A DNA stretch of 64,000 bases from Kitasatospora sp. Root107. GTDB lineage: Bacteria; Actinomycetota; Actinomycetes; Streptomycetales; Streptomycetaceae. Position 1 is the first letter of the stretch. The number at the start of each line of letters is the position of its first letter. Positions 29,248 to 36,920 of the stretch are shown here, in pieces. Both the position numbers and the translations under genes were made by a program. The stretch covers positions 44,788 through 108,787 of the forward strand of contig NZ_LMCT01000005.1 in the NCBI RefSeq assembly GCF_001424875.1, in the 5' to 3' direction. The notes below the pieces were generated by a model. The model worked only from the letters and a program-made list of their open reading frames with translations, searched no databases and was not told the DNA's origin.

Positions 29248-30495
29248 TCAGCCGGCCAGGTAGCCAGGGGTGAAGGCCACCGGCAGCGCCATCAGCGCGC
29301 GCACCCAGGCCGACGGACGCCAGACCAGCGCGTGCTCGGCCACCGCGAGCCGCAGGTCGGGCAGCCGGTCCAGCAGCACCTCGATCGCCGTCGTGGCGAT
29401 CACCTCGGCGGTCTCCTGGGCCGGGAACGGACAGCTGTGCGGGCCGTACGAGTAGGCCAGGTGGGCCCGGTTGCCCTCGGCCGGGGTGCCGTCCGGCTGC
29501 CGGACCGAGGGGTCGGTGTTGGCCCCGGCCAGGCCGAGCAGCAGCAGGTCCCCCGCCGCGATCCGCTGCCCGCCGAGCTGGGTGTCCCTGGTCGCCCAGC
29601 GGCCCGCGAAGATCTGGGTCGGGGTGTCCTCCCAGAGCGCCTCGGCGAGCGCCTGGCCGACGCTCCGCCTGCCGCCGGAGAGCGAGGCGGCGAACCGGTC
29701 GTCGGTGAGCATCAGGCGCAGCGCGTTGGAGATCCAGTACGCGCAGGGCTGGTGACCCGCGATCAGGATCACCCGCAGGTCGCGCATCACCTCCTCGTCG
29801 GTCAGCCCGGCCGGGTGCGCCAGCAGCCGGGAGGTGATGTCGGGGCCCGGCTCCGCGCGCTTGCGGTGCACCAGCCCGAGCATCACGTCCAGCAGGCGCT
29901 GTGCCCCGGCCTGGGCGTCCGCGCCGCCGTCCAGCATCGCCACCAGGCCGCCGATCAGCACCGGCGCCTCGTCCTCGTCCAGACCGAACAGCCGGCAGAG
30001 CACCAGCAGCGGCAGCCGGTGCGCGTAGTCGGCGACCAGCTCCGCCTCGCCCTTGCCGGCGAACCCGTCGATCAGCCGGTCGGCGACCTCCTCGCAGTGC
30101 TGCTTCAGCTCGTACTGGTCCACCCCGGCCAGCGCGTCGGTGACCGCCGTCTTCCGGCGCTGGTGCTCGGCGCCCTCGGCGTACAGGATCGACGGGACGG
30201 GGGCCATCATCGGCTTGAGCGGCCAGTCCGCCGGGATCTCCGGCCACTGGTTCCACCGAGTCGAGTCCCGGCCGAACAGCTTGGGCTGACCGGTCATCAG
30301 CTGGAGTTCGCGGTAGCCGATCACCAGCCAGGCGGGCACTCCTCCGGCCAACTCGACCGGCGCCACCGGGCCGTGGACGCGGCGCAGCTCCTGGTAGAGC
30401 TGGCCCGGGTCGGTCTGGAACCGGGGCCCGTACAGCGGGGTGGCGTCCGCGTGCGCCGGGCAGCCCGGGGGCGGGGTCGTCGCGGGCTCGGTCAC
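29248..30495 (-). CDS. Conservon-linked cytochrome P450 with degenerate motifs (CYP157-like)
   Basis: A 415-residue P450-family protein. The heme-ligand Cys is kept in YGPHSCPFPAQ, but the residue two after it is Phe, not the usual Gly. The K-helix ExxR motif reads EALW, so Arg is replaced by Trp. The I-helix reads AGHQPC in place of AGxxT. Loss of ExxR is known for the CYP157 family, which is found in Streptomyces conservons. Activity may be altered or absent, or the protein may serve as a partner of the adjacent normal P450. It overlaps the GTPase gene by 4 bases and is therefore translated with it. Confidence 0.88.
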   Translation of the reverse strand: MTEPATTPPPGCPAHADATPLYGPRFQTDPGQLYQELRRVHGPVAPVELAGGVPAWLVIGYRELQLMTGQPKLFGRDSTRWNQWPEIPADWPLKPMMAPVPSILYAEGAEHQRRKTAVTDALAGVDQYELKQHCEEVADRLIDGFAGKGEAELVADYAHRLPLLVLCRLFGLDEDEAPVLIGGLVAMLDGGADAQAGAQRLLDVMLGLVHRKRAEPGPDITSRLLAHPAGLTDEEVMRDLRVILIAGHQPCAYWISNALRLMLTDDRFAASLSGGRRSVGQALAEALWEDTPTQIFAGRWATRDTQLGGQRIAAGDLLLLGLAGANTDPSVRQPDGTPAEGNRAHLAYSYGPHSCPFPAQETAEVIATTAIEVLLDRLPDLRLAVAEHALVWRPSAWVRALMALPVAFTPGYLAG

Positions 30496-31121
30496 GGGGT
30501 CTCCTCGTCAAGGGCTCTCTGAGCCAACTGCTGGATGTGGCGGACCAGTCCGATCAGCACCTGCTTGCCGGAGTCCCGGTCCCGGGCGTCGCAGTCGATC
30601 AGCGGCACGTGCTCGGGCAGGTCGAGTGCGGCGCGTACCTCGGCCAGGCTGTGCTCGGGGCCGCCGAAGTTGTTCCTGGCCACGATGAACGGCGTGCCGT
30701 GCTGCTCCAGCCGGTCGATCGCGTACCAGGACTCGGCCAGCCGCCGGGTGTCCACCAGCACCACCGCGCCCAGCGCCCCGGCGAACAGCCGGTCCCAGAG
30801 GAACCAGAACCGCTCCTGGCCGGGGGCGCCGAACAGGTACAGCACGTGCCGGTCGTCCAGGGTGATCCGGCCGAAGTCGAAGGCCACCGTGGTGGAGCGC
30901 TTCTCGGCCACCCCGGTCAGGTCGTCGACACCCTCCCCCGCCTTGGTCATGGTCTCCTCGGTGCTGAGCGGACGGATCTCGCTCACCGAACCGACCAGGG
31001 TGGTCTTGCCGACCCCGAAGCCGCCCACCACCACGATCTTCAGCCCGTCCGAGGCGGTGCTGCGCAGCGGACTGGCCGACCTCGCCCGCAGCAGCGCGGT
31101 GTCAGAGCCGTTGGAGTCCAC
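30492..31121 (-). CDS. cvnD: Conservon GTP-binding protein CvnD
   Basis: A 209-residue small GTPase-like protein of the MglA/CvnD type. The P-loop is GGFGVGKTT (about residues 33-41). TVAFDFGRITLDDRHVLYLFGAPGQERFWFLWDRL (about 75-110) contains the switch II-like GQERF, and VARNNFGG replaces the NKxD motif. It is the fourth component of a conservon, a membrane-associated signalling complex likened to eukaryotic G-protein systems. Its start lies inside the end of cvnC (20-base overlap), indicating tight coupling. Confidence 0.93.
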   Translation of the reverse strand: MDSNGSDTALLRARSASPLRSTASDGLKIVVVGGFGVGKTTLVGSVSEIRPLSTEETMTKAGEGVDDLTGVAEKRSTTVAFDFGRITLDDRHVLYLFGAPGQERFWFLWDRLFAGALGAVVLVDTRRLAESWYAIDRLEQHGTPFIVARNNFGGPEHSLAEVRAALDLPEHVPLIDCDARDRDSGKQVLIGLVRHIQQLAQRALDEETP

Positions 31122-31470
31122 TCAGCACCTGCTTCAACGTGTCGAGGTCGGGCAGCCGGGCCTTGCTGGGCGCGAACCGCGGGTGCCTGGCGGTGACCCG
31201 GCCGGTCTCCAGTAGGTCGCCCAGCAGGATCTTCACCACGCTGACCGGCAGGGCCAGTTCGGCCGCCAGCTCGACCACGGCGGTGGGGTCGGCGCAGATC
31301 TCCAGGATCCGGACGTGCTCGGACTGCATGCCGGGCGTCGGTTCCTGCTCGGCGACGATCAGGGTCACCAGGTCGAAGGCCTGCTCCGGCGGGCGGCTGC
31401 GCCCCTTGGTGACGGTGTAGAGCCGGTCCGGCGAATCGTCAGGACCCGGCAAGCCTCGGCCGGTGCTCAT
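31102..31470 (-). CDS. cvnC: Conservon DUF742 protein CvnC
   Basis: A 122-residue DUF742 protein, third gene of the conservon. It starts MSTGRGLPGPDDSPDRLYTV and has the typical LYTVTKGRSRPP, FDLVTLIVA and HVRILEICADPTAVVELAAELALPVSVVKILLGDLLETG segments of the family, the last resembling a helix-turn-helix. It overlaps cvnB by 4 bases. In characterised conservons this protein joins the complex between the roadblock protein and the GTPase. Confidence 0.93.
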   Translation of the reverse strand: MSTGRGLPGPDDSPDRLYTVTKGRSRPPEQAFDLVTLIVAEQEPTPGMQSEHVRILEICADPTAVVELAAELALPVSVVKILLGDLLETGRVTARHPRFAPSKARLPDLDTLKQVLSGLQRL

Positions 31471-31868
31471 GCCGACTCGCGCGCCGGGGCGGTCAGGTAC
31501 GTGCCGATCTGCTCGACCAGTCCGTACATGTTGTGCCCCACCACGCCGACGTCGGCGCTCTCGTCGGTGACCACCGCGAGGTGTGCGCCCTCGCCGGCCG
31601 CGACGATGCACAGGATGCCGCCGTGGAACTCGGTCATCGACTGCCGGACGCCGCCGGTGCGGTCGCCGAACTCGATCGAGGCGCCGTGCGCCAGGCTCTG
31701 GATCCCGGAGGCGATCGCGGCCAGCTGGTCGGCCTGATCGGTGCTCAGATCGGCGGTGTGGCAGAGCTTGAGGCCGTCGGCCGACAGCACCAGGGCGTGC
31801 CGGGCGCCGGGGGTGGCGGCCAGCAGGTTCTCCAACAGCCAGTCGAGACCGCGGTCGGTGCTGCTCAT
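31467..31868 (-). CDS. cvnB: Conservon roadblock/LC7 protein CvnB
   Basis: A 133-residue roadblock/LC7-domain protein that in this system is thought to regulate the GTPase. It starts MSSTDRGLDWLLENLLAATP and has VLSADGLKLCHTADLSTDQADQLAAIASGIQSL and GGILCIVAAGEGAHLAVVTDESADVG. The family length is normal. Its start overlaps the cvnA stop (ATGA, 31865-31868) and its stop overlaps the cvnC start. Confidence 0.94.
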   Translation of the reverse strand: MSSTDRGLDWLLENLLAATPGARHALVLSADGLKLCHTADLSTDQADQLAAIASGIQSLAHGASIEFGDRTGGVRQSMTEFHGGILCIVAAGEGAHLAVVTDESADVGVVGHNMYGLVEQIGTYLTAPARESA

Positions 31869-33457
31869 CGGGAGTCGTCCTTCCGGGAATCGTCGTCGGG
31901 GCTTGCGCCGGAGCCGGCCTGGATCGCGCGGCGGAACGCGCCGAACCGGGCGGCGGCCACTGCCGCATCGGCGTGTACGGGCTGCGCGGCGGGCGCGGCC
32001 ACGGGGTGGGCCGTGCTCAGGGTCTGGCCGCGGCGGCGCTGTGGCAGGCCGTTCTCGGTGGGTTCGGCGCTCTCGGCAGGCTCGGTGACGGCCGGCTGGG
32101 GCGCCGGTCGCTCGTGTACGGGAGCGGGCTCCGGTGGTTCGGCCTGGACCGGTGCCGGGTGGGTGATCAGCTGCTCGGGGATCAGCACCACCACCCCGGT
32201 GCCACCCCGGGCGGACGGGCGGAACGAGATCTGCAGCCCGTGCTTGCGGGCCAGCACGCCGACCACGGCCAGGCCGAGCCGGGTGCCTGCGGAGAGCGCG
32301 GTGAGGTCCAGCGGATCGGCGGAGACGGCGGCCTCGGCCCGCTTCAGCCAGCTCTCGCCGAGGCCGAGCCCACCGTCCTCGACCGTGATCACCAGACCGG
32401 AGTGCACCTCCTCGACGTAGACGTGCACCTCGGCCGGTGGGGCGGAGAAGTTGGCGGCGTTGTCCAGCAGTTCGGCCAGCGCGTGCATCACGCCCTCGGC
32501 GGCGTACCCGGCCACCGCGGCCGTGCTGGCCGAGTGCAGCCGGACCCGCCGGTACGCGCCGATCCGGCCGAGCGCACCGCGCAGGATCGACTCCACCCCG
32601 ATCGGCCTGGTCCACCGGCGGCCGGACCGGGCGCCGGTGAGCACCGCGATCGAGTCGGCCATCCTGCCCGCCTGGGCGGTGGCGTGATCGAGCGTCAGCA
32701 GGTCGCCGAGCACCTCCTCGCCGTGCCGGTGCTGCATCTCGCGCAGCTCCGCGTGCATGCTGGTGGCGAGCGCCTGGACCCGTCCCGCAGCGGTCGCGCA
32801 GACCGCCAGCGCGGCGGCCCGCTGCCGCTCGCCCCGGCCGATCTCGGTCGCCACGGTGCGCAGCAGCGCGGCGTGCGGCAGCTTGCGGTGCGGGGCCAGC
32901 GCGGTCTCCACCGAGCCGCCGGAGCGCAACCGGCCGACCACCTCGGGCAGCACCTCGGCGGACAGCCGTTCGAGGGCGGCCCGGTCGGCCTCCGCCTGCT
33001 CGGCCTGCTCGCGCAGTTCCTTGGTGTCGACCCGGGCGGTGGCCAATTCTGCTTCGACGAAGCGGAGTTCGGCGTGCGCCGAGTCGGCCTCGGCCCGGGT
33101 GGTAGCCAGCGCCGCACGCAGCTCGGCGGCGGCGTAGTGCGCGGCGCTCAACTCGGCGTGCAGGGTGGTGGCATGGCCGGTGGTCGCGGTCAGTTCGGCG
33201 CGGGCGGCGTCGAGTTCCTCGGCGCTCCGGTGGGCCCGGTCGAGCTGGCGGCAGGCCAGCGCGAGCAGCCCGCACCAGAGCAGCAGCGCCCCGCCGACGG
33301 TGCCGGCCACGGCAGGCTGCTGTGCGGTCGGAGCCAGCGCGACCGCGGCCGCGCCACCGCCGGCTCCGACCAGCAGGCCGACGGCGGCCCACCAGGCGGT
33401 GCTGCCGTACGGACGGCGGAGGGCCGCGCCTCGGTCGGGGCGCGTGCGAGCTCTCAT
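31865..33457 (-). CDS. cvnA: Conservon sensor histidine kinase-like protein CvnA
   Basis: A 530-residue membrane protein, first gene of the conservon. Two N-terminal hydrophobic segments (about residues 20-70) anchor it. A long coiled coil follows (about 75-175). The ATPase domain of the kinase type spans about 270-420, with an N-box in ALAELLDNAANFSAPPAEV and a G-box in VEDGGLGLG. The C-terminal 110 residues are Pro/Ala-rich and disordered. The ATG at 33457 (MRARTRPDRGAALRRPYGS) follows GAGGA; an in-frame start at 33517 gives a 20-residue longer protein with no better signal. It is the sensor of the complex. Confidence 0.93.
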   Translation of the reverse strand: MRARTRPDRGAALRRPYGSTAWWAAVGLLVGAGGGAAAVALAPTAQQPAVAGTVGGALLLWCGLLALACRQLDRAHRSAEELDAARAELTATTGHATTLHAELSAAHYAAAELRAALATTRAEADSAHAELRFVEAELATARVDTKELREQAEQAEADRAALERLSAEVLPEVVGRLRSGGSVETALAPHRKLPHAALLRTVATEIGRGERQRAAALAVCATAAGRVQALATSMHAELREMQHRHGEEVLGDLLTLDHATAQAGRMADSIAVLTGARSGRRWTRPIGVESILRGALGRIGAYRRVRLHSASTAAVAGYAAEGVMHALAELLDNAANFSAPPAEVHVYVEEVHSGLVITVEDGGLGLGESWLKRAEAAVSADPLDLTALSAGTRLGLAVVGVLARKHGLQISFRPSARGGTGVVVLIPEQLITHPAPVQAEPPEPAPVHERPAPQPAVTEPAESAEPTENGLPQRRRGQTLSTAHPVAAPAAQPVHADAAVAAARFGAFRRAIQAGSGASPDDDSRKDDSR

Positions 33458-33655
33458 CAGTCTGATCCTCGGGGGCGGAGGGCTGCGGGAGGCGGACGAC
33501 AGCGCACCACCCGTCACGCTCTGGGTGGTTGATCAGTACACGCGGTCAGCAGATCATATCTATTCACCTCTTGCACTCAACCCCACATCTGACGCCCTGT
33601 CCGACTTTCGGACACCGTCCGTGACGATGCGACAGACGGTGCCCGAACGACAGGT

Positions 33656-34213
33656 TCAGCGACCCGACAGCGCCTCCAGCTCCCGCCGCAGGCCGTCCGG
33701 ATCGATCCCCTGCTCCGTGATCAGCGTCACCGCCGGCCCCGCGCCCGCACGGAGCAGACCGAGCAGCAGATGCCGGACGCCGATCTCCTTCTCCTTCAGC
33801 CGCAGCGCCTCCCGCAGCGAGAGCTCCAGCACCTTCTTGGCGCCCGGCGTGAACGGCCGGTGGTCGCCCTTGAACCAGCCGCGCCGGCGCGGCTCCTCCC
33901 GCGCCCCGGTCAGCGCCCCCTCGCCGAACTCGGCCTCCACCGCCGCCCGGACGGCGTCCAGGTCCACCCCGATCGAGGCCAGCGCCTCCGCATCACTCCC
34001 CGGCCCGGGCCCGAGCCGCCGGGCCAGTCCGGCCCGGGCGGTCGCGTGATCCAGCCCCTTCGCCACCAGCAGCGCCGCCGCCGGGTCGGACGGATCGGCC
34101 AGCACCCCGAGCAGCAGGTGCTCGGTGCCGATCCAGTCGTGCTTCAACTCCCGTGCCTCGACCTGGGCCTGCACGACCACCTGCCGCGCCGCCACCGTGA
34201 ACCGCTCGAACAT
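33656..34213 (-). CDS. Clp N-terminal (Clp R) domain protein
   Basis: A 185-residue protein with two Clp-N repeats: FTVAARQVVVQAQVEARELKHDWIGTEHLLLGVL (about residues 5-38) and FTPGAKKVLELSLREALRLKEKEIGVRHLLLGLL (about 112-145). It lacks the AAA+ ATPase modules of ClpA/ClpC. Stand-alone Clp-N proteins can act as adaptors or decoys for Clp protease substrates; which role applies is not known. It follows the small helix-turn-helix gene by 3 bases and must be in the same operon. Confidence 0.88.
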   Translation of the reverse strand: MFERFTVAARQVVVQAQVEARELKHDWIGTEHLLLGVLADPSDPAAALLVAKGLDHATARAGLARRLGPGPGSDAEALASIGVDLDAVRAAVEAEFGEGALTGAREEPRRRGWFKGDHRPFTPGAKKVLELSLREALRLKEKEIGVRHLLLGLLRAGAGPAVTLITEQGIDPDGLRRELEALSGR

Positions 34214-34216
34214 CCC

Positions 34217-34435
34217 TCAGCCTCCGTCCCGCTTGGCGTGCTTCTTGTGTACGGCCTGCCTGCTGACGCCCAGACAGACCGCGATCTCCTGCCAGGACCA
34301 GCCCTGGCGGCGTGCGTTCCCGACCTGGAGGTCCTCCAGCCGGTCCGCCAGGTCGCGCAGGGCGCGGACGGCGCGCAGGCCGACCGCCGGGTCACGACTG
34401 CTCGCGGCTGCCGCGAGCTGCTTGGTGTCGCTCAT
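34217..34435 (-). CDS. Small helix-turn-helix regulator
   Basis: A 72-residue protein starting MSDTKQLAAAASSRDPAVGL. The C-terminal half contains WSWQEIAVCLGVSRQAVHKKHAKR, a clear helix-turn-helix. It is co-transcribed with the Clp-N gene. The two perfect palindromes in its promoter suggest that it represses itself, the Clp-N gene and perhaps the divergent XRE gene. The ATG follows a -10-like TAAGTT by 6 bases with no ribosome-binding site, so the mRNA is probably leaderless. Confidence 0.85.
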   Translation of the reverse strand: MSDTKQLAAAASSRDPAVGLRAVRALRDLADRLEDLQVGNARRQGWSWQEIAVCLGVSRQAVHKKHAKRDGG

Positions 34436-34509
34436 AGTGTCAACTTAGGTTGACGAATCGCCCCTGTCAACCAAAGTTGACGCCTGGCGGCACCCGCTAC
34501 GGTCGTGCC
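34436..34509. promoter_or_regulatory. Divergent leaderless promoters with two palindromic operators
   Basis: Two perfect-arm palindromes are present: GTCAACTTAGGTTGAC (34439-34454) and GTCAACCAAAGTTGAC (34466-34481), 27 bases centre to centre. The leftward promoter has -35 TTGACA (34470-34465), a 17-base spacer and -10 TAAGTT (34447-34442); each hexamer overlaps one palindrome. The rightward promoter may use TTGACG (34477-34482) and TACGGT (34498-34503), the latter 6 bases before the ATG at 34510, although the spacer of 15 is short. A repressor at both sites would block both directions. Confidence 0.75.
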
Positions 34510-35307
34510 ATGACCACCACGCCCACCGAGACCGGAGCCGGAGCCCTGCTACGCGACTGGCGGGAGCGACGCGGCCTCAGCCAGCTCCAACTCGCCCTGG
34601 GCGCCGACTCCTCGGCCCGGCACATCAGCTTCATCGAGACCGGCCGGTCCCGCCCGGGCCAGGAGCTGCTGCTCCGGCTCGCCGAACACCTGGACGTCCC
34701 GGTCCGCGAGCGCAACTCCCTGCTACTGGCCGCCGGTTACGCCCCGCACTACGCCGAGACCCCGCTCGACGACCCCTCGCTGGACGCCCTGCGCTCCGGC
34801 ATGGAGCAGCTGCTCGCCGCCCACGAGCCCTACCCCGCGCTGATCGTCGACGGCACCTACCGCGTACTCGCCGCCAACCGCGGCATCGCCCTGCTGCTGG
34901 AGGGCGTCGACCCCGCCCTGCTCACCCAGCCGATGAACGCCATGCGGATCACCCTGCACCCGCAGGGCCTGGCCCCCCGGATCCGCAACCTGCGGCAGTG
35001 GCGGGCCCACCTGCTGGAGCAGATGGAGCGCCAGATCGCGCTGGTCCGCTCCGAACCGCTGCGCGTGCTGTACGAGGAGGTCCGCGCCTACCCCGCCCCC
35101 GCCGAGGACGAGTCGCAGGACGCCTCCGCGCTCTTCCCGTTCGCCCTCCCGCTCCGGTTCGAACACGGCGGGCGGGTGCTGTCGTTCCTCTCCACCATCT
35201 CGACCTTCAACACCCCCATGGACGTGACGGTCTCCGAGCTGGCCATGGAGACCTTCCTCCCGGCCGACCCGGAGACCGCGTCCTACCTGCGCGAGGTGCT
35301 GCCGTGA
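34510..35307 (+). CDS. XRE-family regulator with MmyB-type sensor domain
   Basis: A 265-residue regulator. The N-terminal XRE helix-turn-helix (about residues 8-65) includes RGLSQLQLALGADSSARHISFIETGRSRPG. A PAS-like MmyB-type ligand domain follows (about 85-265, with PALIVDGTYRVLAANRGIALLLEG and ISTFNTPMDVTVSELAMETFLPAD). Such regulators in actinobacteria often bind fatty acids and act next to dehydrogenase genes; none is adjacent here. The ATG at 34510 has no ribosome-binding site and follows TACGGT closely, so it is likely leaderless. It is divergent from the HTH/Clp-N operon. Confidence 0.9.
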   Translation: MTTTPTETGAGALLRDWRERRGLSQLQLALGADSSARHISFIETGRSRPGQELLLRLAEHLDVPVRERNSLLLAAGYAPHYAETPLDDPSLDALRSGMEQLLAAHEPYPALIVDGTYRVLAANRGIALLLEGVDPALLTQPMNAMRITLHPQGLAPRIRNLRQWRAHLLEQMERQIALVRSEPLRVLYEEVRAYPAPAEDESQDASALFPFALPLRFEHGGRVLSFLSTISTFNTPMDVTVSELAMETFLPADPETASYLREVLP

Positions 35308-35405
35308 CCGCCCACTGGTTGCACGTCGACCACGAACCGCAGCTGGAGTCCTTCTACGCCCGGTGCTGCTTCCGGCCGACAGCCGCCGGCCTGCTAGCGC
35401 TCTGA
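35304..35405 (+). pseudogene. Remnant of a GNAT acetyltransferase
   Basis: A 33-residue frame begins at GTG 35304, overlapping the end of the XRE gene, and reads FYARCCFRPTAAGLLAL near its end. This resembles the C-terminal strand of GNAT acetyltransferases, where FY..CGFRPTxAGL is common. The acetyl-CoA-binding part is missing, so this is either a decayed gene or a chance resemblance. Its end overlaps the next, convergent gene by 12 bases. Confidence 0.5.
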
Positions 35406-35822
35406 CCGCGCCGCCGGACGCAGCGCCAGCCACTGCAGCGCCGCGAACCCCGCGACGGTGGCGGCCTGCATCGGGATCCACACCAGCCCGGCGGTGCTCG
35501 GCTCGAACCGCACCACCATCGCCACGATGCTCAGCACCGACCACACCACGTTCGCGTCCACCAGCGCCTTCACCGCCAGCGCCGACGGCTCCCGCCGACT
35601 CGCCAGGAACCCCACCCCGGCCCCGAACAGCAGCAGGAACGCCCCGATGTCCAGCAGCACCATCCGGTCGATCCCGAGCAGCTCCCCCAGCGGCCCCGAG
35701 AACGCCAGGTAGGCGAGCCCGTTCCCGCCGGTCACCACGGCATCCAACGCCAGCACCTTGCGCAGCCATCCCTGTCCGGCACCGGTCGAACGGACAGCAC
35801 CAGCAAGCGAGTTCACAGCCAT
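35394..35822 (-). CDS. Small integral membrane protein
   Basis: A 142-residue protein with four hydrophobic helices (about residues 22-44, 50-72, 82-104 and 110-130). The ATG at 35822 (MAVNSLAGAVRSTGAGQGW) has GGAGG 9 bases upstream. No catalytic motif is seen; it resembles small uncharacterised actinobacterial membrane proteins. It is transcribed alone, leftward. Confidence 0.8.
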   Translation of the reverse strand: MAVNSLAGAVRSTGAGQGWLRKVLALDAVVTGGNGLAYLAFSGPLGELLGIDRMVLLDIGAFLLLFGAGVGFLASRREPSALAVKALVDANVVWSVLSIVAMVVRFEPSTAGLVWIPMQAATVAGFAALQWLALRPAARSER

Positions 35823-35912
35823 GACGAACAACCTCCGAGTGGTCGGTGGGCCCCTCCGGGGTTCTCCCCGGCGGCCTGAGACCAGCCTGCCGGGCGAGCG
35901 TCCCAGCGTCGA

Positions 35913-36353
35913 TTACGTACCAGGTAATGCAGCCCGAGCAACGAACCGCCGCTGCCACGGAGTCTCGACGGCTCGGGCGTCATACCCCCGCCGCACGAAC
36001 TCCACCGCCGCCCCCGCCGGCACCCCGTCCAACACAGCCAGCCAGGCCAACGCCGTCCCGGTCCGCCCCCGACCACCACCACACGCGACCTCGACCCGCT
36101 CCCCCTCGGCCCGCTCCCACGCCTCGGCCAGGACCGCCCTCGCCTCCGCCTCGTCGCCCGGCAGCCAGAAGTCGGGCCACCGCAACCACCGCTGCTCCCA
36201 GTCCACTTCGGGCGGCCGACGCCCCAACAGGTACACCCCGAACTCCGGCACCGGCCCGGCCGGCAACGGCCGCCGCAACCCCCGCCCCCGCACCAGCCGC
36301 CCGGACGGCAGCCGCAACACACCGGGGTCCCCGTCCTGCCAGGTCTCACTCAT
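35913..36353 (-). CDS. Protein-tyrosine phosphatase-like protein
   Basis: A 146-residue protein starting MSETWQDGDPGVLRLPSGR. The phosphatase signature CX5R is present as CGGGRGRTGTALAWL (about residues 93-107): the catalytic Cys, a P-loop and the Arg, followed by the Thr typical of dual-specificity phosphatases. The general-acid Asp may lie in WPDFWLP (about 60-66). A -10-like TACGGT ends 6 bases before the ATG, with no ribosome-binding site, suggesting a leaderless mRNA. It is divergent from the PycTM-like gene. Confidence 0.8.
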   Translation of the reverse strand: MSETWQDGDPGVLRLPSGRLVRGRGLRRPLPAGPVPEFGVYLLGRRPPEVDWEQRWLRWPDFWLPGDEAEARAVLAEAWERAEGERVEVACGGGRGRTGTALAWLAVLDGVPAGAAVEFVRRGYDARAVETPWQRRFVARAALPGT

Positions 36354-36446
36354 CGACCCACCGTAGCGCCGACGGAACCGCACGTCCGACGACCACGTTC
36401 TATCTCCCAACAGCCCACCCGGCAAGCCCCGTTGGGAGAAATCGCG

Positions 36447-36899
36447 ATGGAACCCGCCACGCCCGAGCAGCAGACCCGGATCGCCGGAGTCGTGACCACC
36501 CTGCAGTCCGACCTCTCCCGCGCCGACGCCAAGGCGGGCCTCCTGCTGGCCCTGTCGGGAGCGGCCTTGGTCGCCCTGGCCTCGACCGCCTCCCACCTCC
36601 ACCCCACGGTCCCCGCCACCATCGCCGCCGTTCTCTGCACCGCAGCCCTGCTCGCCGCGACCGCCCTCCTGCTCCTGGCCGTCCGCCCGAACCTCCGAGG
36701 CAGCGGCTGGACCACCTGGCCCCGCCTGACCAACGATCAGCTCCACACCTGGCTCACCGTCGGCTACAAGGTCGACCACCTGCGCTTCATGGCTGTCCTT
36801 GCCGCCCACAAATTCCGCCTGATCCGCACCGCCATCGACTGCCTCCTCGCCTCCCTCGGCCTGCTCGCCCTGACCACCCTCCTGGTCGCCACCGCCTGA
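36447..36899 (+). CDS. Pycsar effector-like transmembrane protein (PycTM, DUF5706)
   Basis: A 150-residue membrane protein resembling the effector of the Pycsar antiphage system, in which cyclic pyrimidine nucleotides trigger membrane disruption. The start MEPATPEQQTRIAGVVTTLQ is followed by SDLSRADAKAGLLLALSGAALVAL, the family hallmark (xADxKAxxLLxLxGA). Two further hydrophobic segments lie at about 55-80 and 128-148. GGGAG precedes the ATG at 36447. No pyrimidine cyclase gene is adjacent. Such orphan PycTM-domain proteins occur widely in Streptomyces, so a defence role is not proven. Confidence 0.8.
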   Translation: MEPATPEQQTRIAGVVTTLQSDLSRADAKAGLLLALSGAALVALASTASHLHPTVPATIAAVLCTAALLAATALLLLAVRPNLRGSGWTTWPRLTNDQLHTWLTVGYKVDHLRFMAVLAAHKFRLIRTAIDCLLASLGLLALTTLLVATA

Positions 36900-36920
36900 C
36901 ATCCCGGCGCCCAGCAGATC

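Noticed and set aside
33615-33643. CACCGTC/GACGGTG inverted repeat near the end of the Clp-N gene as a terminator
   Set aside because: The stem is only 7 bp with a 15-base loop, too weak to call.
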